Positions 57,896-64,000 of a stretch of DNA of 64,000 nucleotides are shown here, piece after piece. Below the pieces are notes generated by a model, which saw only the letters and a list, made by a program, of their open reading frames with translations, had not been told where the DNA came from and made no database searches. Positions within the stretch are counted from its first letter, which is position 1. Each line of letters opens with the position of its first letter. The stretch comes from Chrysoporthe austroafricana (taxonomy: Eukaryota > Ascomycota > Sordariomycetes > Diaporthales > Cryphonectriaceae): positions 1,674,001-1,738,000 of the forward strand of contig JYIP02000001.1 of assembly GCA_001051155.2 (NCBI GenBank), read 5' to 3'. Position numbers and translations under genes: made by a program.

Positions 57896-59319
57896 ATGGC
57901 GACAGCAACACTACTCAACCCCGTGCCTCACTACCAACCTCACCACCCTCACCCTCCTTACCCCTCCAACTATTCTCACTCGCCCGCGGGCTCAAGCGGC
58001 ACGGTCATGTCGCCTGTTGAGCCGAGGAGAAACGACGACCATGAGCCTCTGCGACAGTCGTTGCCGTCAATACAAGAAGTCATAGGTGCGAAGCCGCCGA
58101 CGTCCGCCTATCCGCCCTCGATTTCCACATCGGCCTCCGGACCACCAAGTCTACCGTCTCCCTTTGCATCCTCCGGCCCTGTCCGCCCATTTGCAGAGCT
58201 CTCCTCGCCGCAGGACAAACACCCTTCACCAAGGGCGCTGCACAACCCGACATCTTTCCCCGCAAGGGGCGAGCCCATGCCGCCCTTCGCTGACCCCAGC
58301 CGGTCTTCGCTCCACGCCCGGCCACCGCCACCGCCACCCGTGAACACATACCATCTGGGAGCACGGCCATCACCGCCGCCACTGAAGATGGAGCCGCACC
58401 TGGCAGAGCGTCATGGGGACCCGCACAGGACGGGAGGGTATCCTCATTCTGCAATTTCGGAACCAGCAGGCCTGCCCTATCCGTCACAACCCTCACAGCT
58501 GCCTCCTGGGCAGCTACCTCTTTCGGCACACCCGATGTCGCCGCGGTACTCAGCTGGCCCCTCGCTACCTTCGCCATTTGACGGATCGCGGTCCTCTTTG
58601 CACGAGGACGCAGACTACGGCAGGAGGTCTGGCGAGAAGTATGAGCAGACGCTCAGCAGGCATTTTGAGGCATGGCAATACCAGGAGTCGCTAGCCAAGG
58701 TACGTGTCTCCATGCACCTTTCATCTCCGACCGGAAAACTGACATACAAGCAGATTGCGTCTGGCTCACGGACAATGTTCAACTTTGCAGATGCCTATGG
58801 CCGATGCGCTGCCGAGGAGCAAGGGCCAGCATCTCACATGCCCACGCGGTTACCGTCAGAGCGCGAGGTTGGCGATATGATAAATATGGCCGAGTGGATG
58901 AGAGGGATGCTGGACCAGCTGCGAACCATGGTCCAGCACAGCACGATTATGAACGACCGGGCCCGGGAAGCTAGCCGTGGCAAGGCGCCTTACGATGACG
59001 AAGATGTGGTCATGTACGGTGACGGAATGAAATCCCCTTATGAGATGGGCGGTGTGAAGAAGCGACGAGGTGTAAGTCGAGCATGAGCCTTGTCTGAACA
59101 AAAATGGGAACTTCGTGGTTACTGATATCGGACTAGCGTGCGGCTCCTCCTGGCCGATGCCACAGCTGCAATAGAATCGACACGCCCGAGTGGCGTCGTG
59201 GCCCCGATGGCGCGCGAACACTGTGCAATGCCTGCGGCCTTCACTACGCCAAGCTCGAGAGGAAGAAACAAATCGATGCCAAGAACGTCCGTCCCAGGCC
59301 CTCTGTGGAGAGAGGTTAG
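57896..59319 (+). CDS. nsdD: NsdD/SUB-1-type GATA transcription factor (sexual development, light response)
   Basis: Three exons (57896-58699, 58754-59071, 59137-59319) give 434 aa. Intron 1 is 54 nt (GTACGT donor, CTGAC branch point); because 54 is a multiple of three and it has no in-frame stop, an unspliced mRNA would code for 18 extra residues. Intron 2 is 65 nt. The N-terminal 240 residues are Pro/Ser/His-rich. The conserved core has FNFADAYGRCA, RLPSEREVGDMI and MVQHS, then DDEDVVMYGDGMKSPYEMG and a basic KKRRGRAAPPGRC. The single GATA finger is C-terminal: Cys 382, 385, 404 and 407 (C-X2-C-X18-C-X2-C) with TPEWRRGPDG and TLCNACGLHYAKLERKK. This architecture is that of Aspergillus NsdD, Neurospora SUB-1, Sordaria PRO44 and Botrytis LTF1, activators of fruiting-body formation and repressors of conidiation. 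Confidence 0.96.
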
Positions 59320-62300
59320 TCGCCGGGACCGCCGGACACGTTTCGAGCAGGAGTGCCCGTGGACGGTAAAACTCGAGGATTCTCGCAAGGCAAGGCTCCG
59401 GGTCCTTGAGCGGTCACCGTCTAATGGCGACACTCCCTTATTACTGGATGCAACGGGACTGATTAAGCACACGAAAATACCCCATTTAACGACGAGCCCT
59501 TACAAAAATTTGTTTTCTTATTGAATATTTCCTTCTATACCCATGTCTGTCAGGTCGGGTCTCCCAGTTTGGTTTGTTTCTTGACCTTTATTTTTTATTC
59601 TTTGGATTGATTTTCGATGTCAAGCGAATACATTTCATGCCCTCAAGGATTCTGTATATACACCATCGGCTTCCGGTGTGGGGGTTGAAAGCATGTCATG
59701 CTGGAGGAACGGACGATGTGGACAGCTGAATTTCTCAGTGGCATCATGTGGGCGTCGGTGTCTTGCTTCCTCATATTCTAGTTCCGACGAGGAAAGACGG
59801 ATTGATTTACTCATTAGGCCGAGGCCCTACCTTCGAAGATCACTCTTCTCATCATCTCTTTTAGAAGCGATATAAATAGCAACCCAAGGCGACTTGATTT
59901 TTGGGAAATCGGCAGCGACAAAAGTCGTTGTAACATCGACAAAAGGAACAATAAAATCTACGATTCAACCAATGTTGTGTGTTTCTCATCTAACATCCGT
60001 CCTGATATTTGACTGCACACTAGACTGTTGCACGGCGCCGGCGCTTCTCTGCAGCCATTCTGAGTGACTCCGGTGAGAGAACAAGCCCTGTGCAAGTCTC
60101 TTACGAGGCCGCCAAAATCGCGAGCTGACGTTGCCGTTCTGCCCCGAAGCACCTAGCCTCGGGGGCTAAGTCATCTGGCTTGTCAACGGCCGGCCCAGCC
60201 AGGACCCAAGTTCCCGGACGGGCCGGCTCCTTGAGGGAGACGGGCTACTAGGGTAAAGCATTGACCGCTAGCGGGTTGTGTTTCTAGAAGGGAGATCTTG
60301 TGGAGATCTCGGAAACAAGCTCAGCCCAAAAGCCCGCTAGCCCGTCGATGTGCCCTTGTCGTTTGGGCATCTATCAGCTCTCCAGGTCCTGATCGCCATG
60401 AGATGAGGTCCTGATCGACGGGGGCCCTCTGCTTACCCGACGTCCTACTAAGCGTTCTGGGCATCTGGACAGGAACCATTCTCGCGACCGCCCGCCCCAC
60501 TCCCGACTTCGTGTTCATGTGATCGCCTCTGCCAGCACCATCACACGCAGGGCGAGCCGTGAGGTGGGCCCTGCCTCATTAGCCGGCTCCAGGGCAGCAG
60601 CGGCATGCTGCCTACCACCCTCTCTACCATCCTCTCTACCACCCTCTCCCCCACGGCACCACCACCCACCCCCCTTGTGCCGGATCAGCGCCTCTCTCAA
60701 CGGTACAGGGTGCGGTCTGGCAGCCAGCTGGGCGTCAGCGTGCCTAGCGGCGGTGACAGGTGGGCCATCCCGCCAGATGAGCACCAGGGGAATCAGACCT
60801 GTCACAGTCCCAGGCGCATCTGTGCACGACGACGCAGGCGCTGACACGACGAGACCCGATATAATCTGACGATAGAGATGGATAGGGCGGGCGGGCGGTC
60901 AGATCTGCCCAATGGCGCCGCGGTCCCCCACCCTGATCGAGGCTTAGCGGCACCAGATGTGACAGAATAGAGTTCGCATGGGTGCCTTGTTGTGGTGGGG
61001 GGGGGGGGGAGATGAGCTGTTGGCGCAGGAGCTTGGTGGTGTAGGGCCCTCCTGGTTGGGCGTCGTCCAAGAGATCCGAACATGGCGGCTCGGCGAGACG
61101 ACGTGGCCGGCAGCGTGGGAGTCAGGAGGCGACTCGGCCTGCTGGCACACCCACAAGAAACACAAACTCTCTCCTTGTCTTCCCGGCCGCCCTGGAGACA
61201 GAAGAAACTAAACAGTCGCGGGTCGAGGCCCACCGGGGCTCGCCCCCAGCAACGTTACTGTTCATACGCGGTAGGCTAATTCTCGGCATCTCCAGCCGCG
61301 AGTCATGAGGGAGACCTGATCGGGAAACAAACCAACGTACCGTTCGATTCTGAATACCCCGTATCCACAGCGCCAGCCCAATCTCGTCTCGGCAGCGATT
61401 CCTTCTCTGAGAAGAAGGCTGGCAGGCCACGGATCAAAATGACACGACATCTGAAAGCCTATCTTGCAGGATATTTGATCACGCATGGCCGGCGGGGGGA
61501 GGCGGGCGAGTCAGTCCTCACGGGCTGCGAAGTCAGCTCCCCATCGCAGCCCCTCGGCGAAGTCCAGCCCAGAAGGCCGGGAGTTTCTTCCTGCGGTCCG
61601 GCGGGGCTTGCGCTCATCATGTGTCCCCGTGTGGTCTCCAGATGCTTTTTGGGTGACTCGGCGATCACTTGTGTCCTGGCATGCTTTTCCTCCGGGGATC
61701 AGTGAGTGTGACAGACTTGATGTGAGGCTCCCAGGCACGGGCTAGATGCCTCGCTACCATGGTACAGAGCCCGGAACGAAGAATACCCAGTCTATAATTT
61801 CTTTTTCTGCCTTGCCTACCCCGGATTCGACAACCTCGAACAGGGAGGGAAAAGGAAGGAGGGCGGAGACGGAAAAGAAAATACTATGTGAAAGCGGCAG
61901 CAGCTGCATTGGTCACCCGAAGAGAGCAGTGGGGCCTCCTTTTCTCTCTCGGTCTCGGTTCGCTTACGGACAATGACTTCACAAACCATTGACTTCATAA
62001 CCCGTCCTGAGATTCCGCATAGACGCTGCATCATTGCGTCGAGGAAAAAGAAGGTATACATTATCTTTGCTTATGCATAGCTCGATTCGGCCGATGCTGA
62101 ACCCACGGTCTTCAGAGCTGCTCAGCGCTGGTCGCGTTGGCGGCGTTGTCCTGGTGAGGGACACCGCTGCCCGCGGGGTGAGACACGATCTCGACCGCAT
62201 CAGCATGTCTGAATACGTACAACGCGGAAAGAAAGTAGGTGTACTCAGTTCATATGGCTGTCAAGTGACACTTGCACCCGGCTGTCCACACATCCATCCC

Positions 62301-63066
62301 CGGCCGGGATGGGACTGTCGTGCCACCTGATCTGTCAAGTCTACAGGTCTTTATTTTCATTTTTTTTTATCCCTTCTTTCTCTTGTTTTGCTCTCTCTTT
62401 TCCCTGAACCCAGGCGTTACGCGCACGGGTATGCGTCCAGCCGCTCCGGGGCACTCGAACGACGATCATCACTGGATGAAGAGGTTTGGCTGTCATTTGG
62501 GTGATTGCTCATCCGACTCGTCGCCGGGACCCTGAGCTGACGCCCGGGCTTCGAAGACCTTCCCGCTGCGCCGCCGAGTGTTCCTTTTGCAATGCCGGCC
62601 GATCCTTGCGTCAAGCGACGTGCCAGCAACACAGCCAACCGGAGGGCCGGGCTGTGTCGTCGTGCTGATCGGAGGGTGGCAGCGTGCTGAGCAACAGGAT
62701 CGGGTGGGCAGGGCGCTTCGCGGGCAGCCGTGCGAGATGCCTTCGCACATGCATCCCACCGGGCCTCCCTCAACCCGCAGCGGGCTGCGACTGGACCGGC
62801 AACATCAGACGAACGTAGGAAAAAGCAACGCCCAAAGGGGCGGCGGGAATTCCGCCCTCGCTCTCGGTGTCGCGCGTCGCTGCTGCAGGCTGCCTTCCGG
62901 GATCTGGAATCCTCATCAGCAGCTTTCCCCGGCCGTCCGCCTGCGGCCTCCCTAAGGCATCGTATCTATGCTTGCTGTATGTTTGAGTCCGACGGCTCGT
63001 GCCCGACAAGACCGCACGAGGCCGAGGCCTGTGCCCGATTCGCGGCCGCTTTGTGAGGCAGTAGGC

Positions 63067-63067
<1 letters not shown>
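59320..63067. other. 3' flank of nsdD and gene-free sequence
   Basis: The first few hundred bases are AT-rich and probably hold the nsdD 3' UTR. Further on there are only overlapping short frames. A T-rich run (about 62360-62400), a poly-G run (about 60998-61009) and CTCTACCA repeats (about 60616-60650) are present. No gene is supported. Confidence 0.45.
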
Positions 63068-63110
<43 letters not shown>

Positions 63111-63265
63111 CCTCCCTCCTTTTTTCTTTTTCTTTTTCCAACTTCCACCCACCAACCTGCTCTCCCTTCCACTCACTCNGTTTCTTGTTCTGTTGTTGTG
63201 TGTTTGTTGGTCTGTGGGCGGGGGGGGCCCCGGCCCCCGGCCGGGGCGGGGGGGGGGGCGTGGGT

Positions 63266-63299
<34 letters not shown>

Positions 63300-63300
63300 A
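63068..63300. repeat. Two long poly-T tracts around an ambiguous base, likely assembly weak spot
   Basis: A run of about 42 T ends at 63110, a second of about 32 T ends at 63298, and between them lie an N at 63179 and a very G/C-biased block (GGGGGGGCCCCGGCCCCCGG). Homopolymers of this length and an undetermined base suggest a join or poorly resolved region. Lys- and Phe-rich reading frames here come only from the homopolymers. Confidence 0.85.
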
Positions 63301-64000
63301 TGTTTTTCGTCCCGCCCCCCTGTTCTCTCTGACAGATCAGAGACACCGGCCACATACGGGTTCTCGGTTCCCAGGTCTGCCAGCGCTGTTGTCTCTGTCT
63401 CTGGCAAGCCACGGCCGGCGGCGCCACGCCAGCGAGCGACACCCAGAGACTGACGAACAGCGAGCAATGCAGCAAAACCATGCCCCGAACGACTGTTGTG
63501 ACGTGAAACCCCAGCTGAGTACGCCGATCATGCCGACACCGTCAACGTAGGAGTCATCGCACAGGGTCTGCGCCTCTGTCATGGAGTTCTACATTCCCGG
63601 AGATGACTGGAACTTGCTTTGTTCCGGCTTGTTGCGGCTGAGCGGTGGAATCTCGCAACCGGGCCAGGTACCTTGTCGAAAAGGGCCCTCGATGTCACAA
63701 CCGACATGTCGCTGGGAGCCTCTCCAGTAAGGGCGCCAAGTAGAAGATTGAAAACCACCAAGAGAACAGCGCCTTACCTTTACGACCGTATACCCCCCTG
63801 GCAAGGCTTGAAGCTAGAGCTTCAGAGTCGACCCAAGAAGCAAGACCCTCCCTCCTTGGCTGCGACTGGAGACTGCCGAGAAACAAGACAAGAATGAAGA
63901 ACGCGGGTCTTGGATCTGGAACTGGTATCATCGACTTGCGTCTCTGTCCCCAGGTACAGAGTACCGGTCCCACAGGATTGCGGGCTTCTGTCAAACAATC
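63301..64000. other. Right end of window, no supported gene
   Basis: Two overlapping minus-strand frames of 70-100 codons at 63589-63994 contain a hydrophobic patch but no start context or motif. Nothing else is seen. Confidence 0.4.

Noticed and set aside
57896..59086. 396-aa single-exon version of the GATA factor
   Set aside because: It includes the 54-nt intron and stops just before the GATA finger; splicing at 59072-59136 restores the finger.
62770..63467. Lys-rich frames of 100-170 codons
   Set aside because: Produced by the poly-T tracts read on the minus strand and interrupted by an ambiguous base.
60500..64000. Telomere or subtelomere
   Set aside because: No TTAGGG arrays and no RecQ-type helicase motif were found.

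Overview
The window is nuclear DNA from a filamentous ascomycete (Pezizomycotina, most likely a Sordariomycete). Evidence: short introns (about 53-142 nt, two longer ones in atg5) with GT(A/G)AGT- or GTACGT-like donors and CTNAC branch points, intron-split single genes without operons, and a fungus-specific gene set (Zn(II)2Cys6 regulator, NsdD-type GATA factor, 2EXR protein, DPR-repeat dehydrin-like protein). Much of the window is moderately GC-rich; the first ~1.8 kb is visibly more AT-rich. Genes fill less than half of it.

Left part (1-7.2 kb): the 5' portion of an F-box protein gene runs off the left edge (-). Then come a DPR-repeat dehydrin-like stress protein (+), a Cockayne-syndrome-A/ERCC8/Rad28 WD40 protein (-) and, head to head with it across 388 bp, a small protein (+) that resembles the RNA polymerase I upstream activation factor subunit Rrn10. 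From 7.2 to about 16 kb I find no intact gene, only tandem repeats and a possible spliced gene relic near 9.6-10.15 kb.

Middle (16-43 kb): a 1158-aa Zn(II)2Cys6 regulator with a long, CT-rich upstream region (+); the autophagy gene atg5 (-, four exons); a 2EXR protein (-); a five-zinc-knuckle Air1/Air2-like TRAMP component (-) divergent from an ORMDL sphingolipid regulator (+); a cysteine/proline-rich stretch that looks like a broken secreted-protein gene; a CCoAOMT-type O-methyltransferase (+); and two Ser/Pro-rich fungal proteins in tandem (-).

Right part (43-64 kb): about 11 kb without a recognisable gene, then a 3.5 kb region crowded with pentanucleotide, dinucleotide and GTAC-rich repeats leading into the NsdD/SUB-1-type GATA factor (+). 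The last 4.7 kb has no gene I can support and contains two long poly-T tracts around a single ambiguous base, which looks like a weak spot in the assembly.

The genes do not form one pathway. They are mostly housekeeping or regulatory genes (transcription-coupled repair, Pol I transcription, autophagy, nuclear RNA surveillance, sphingolipid homeostasis, sexual development) separated by long non-coding or accessory stretches. Most intron-exon structures given here were reconstructed by requiring frame continuity plus family-typical protein sequence across each junction. I found no convincing new multi-gene system. The observations most worth following are the Rrn10-like gene paired with CSA, the low-complexity upstream region of nsdD, and the broken Cys/Pro-rich gene.
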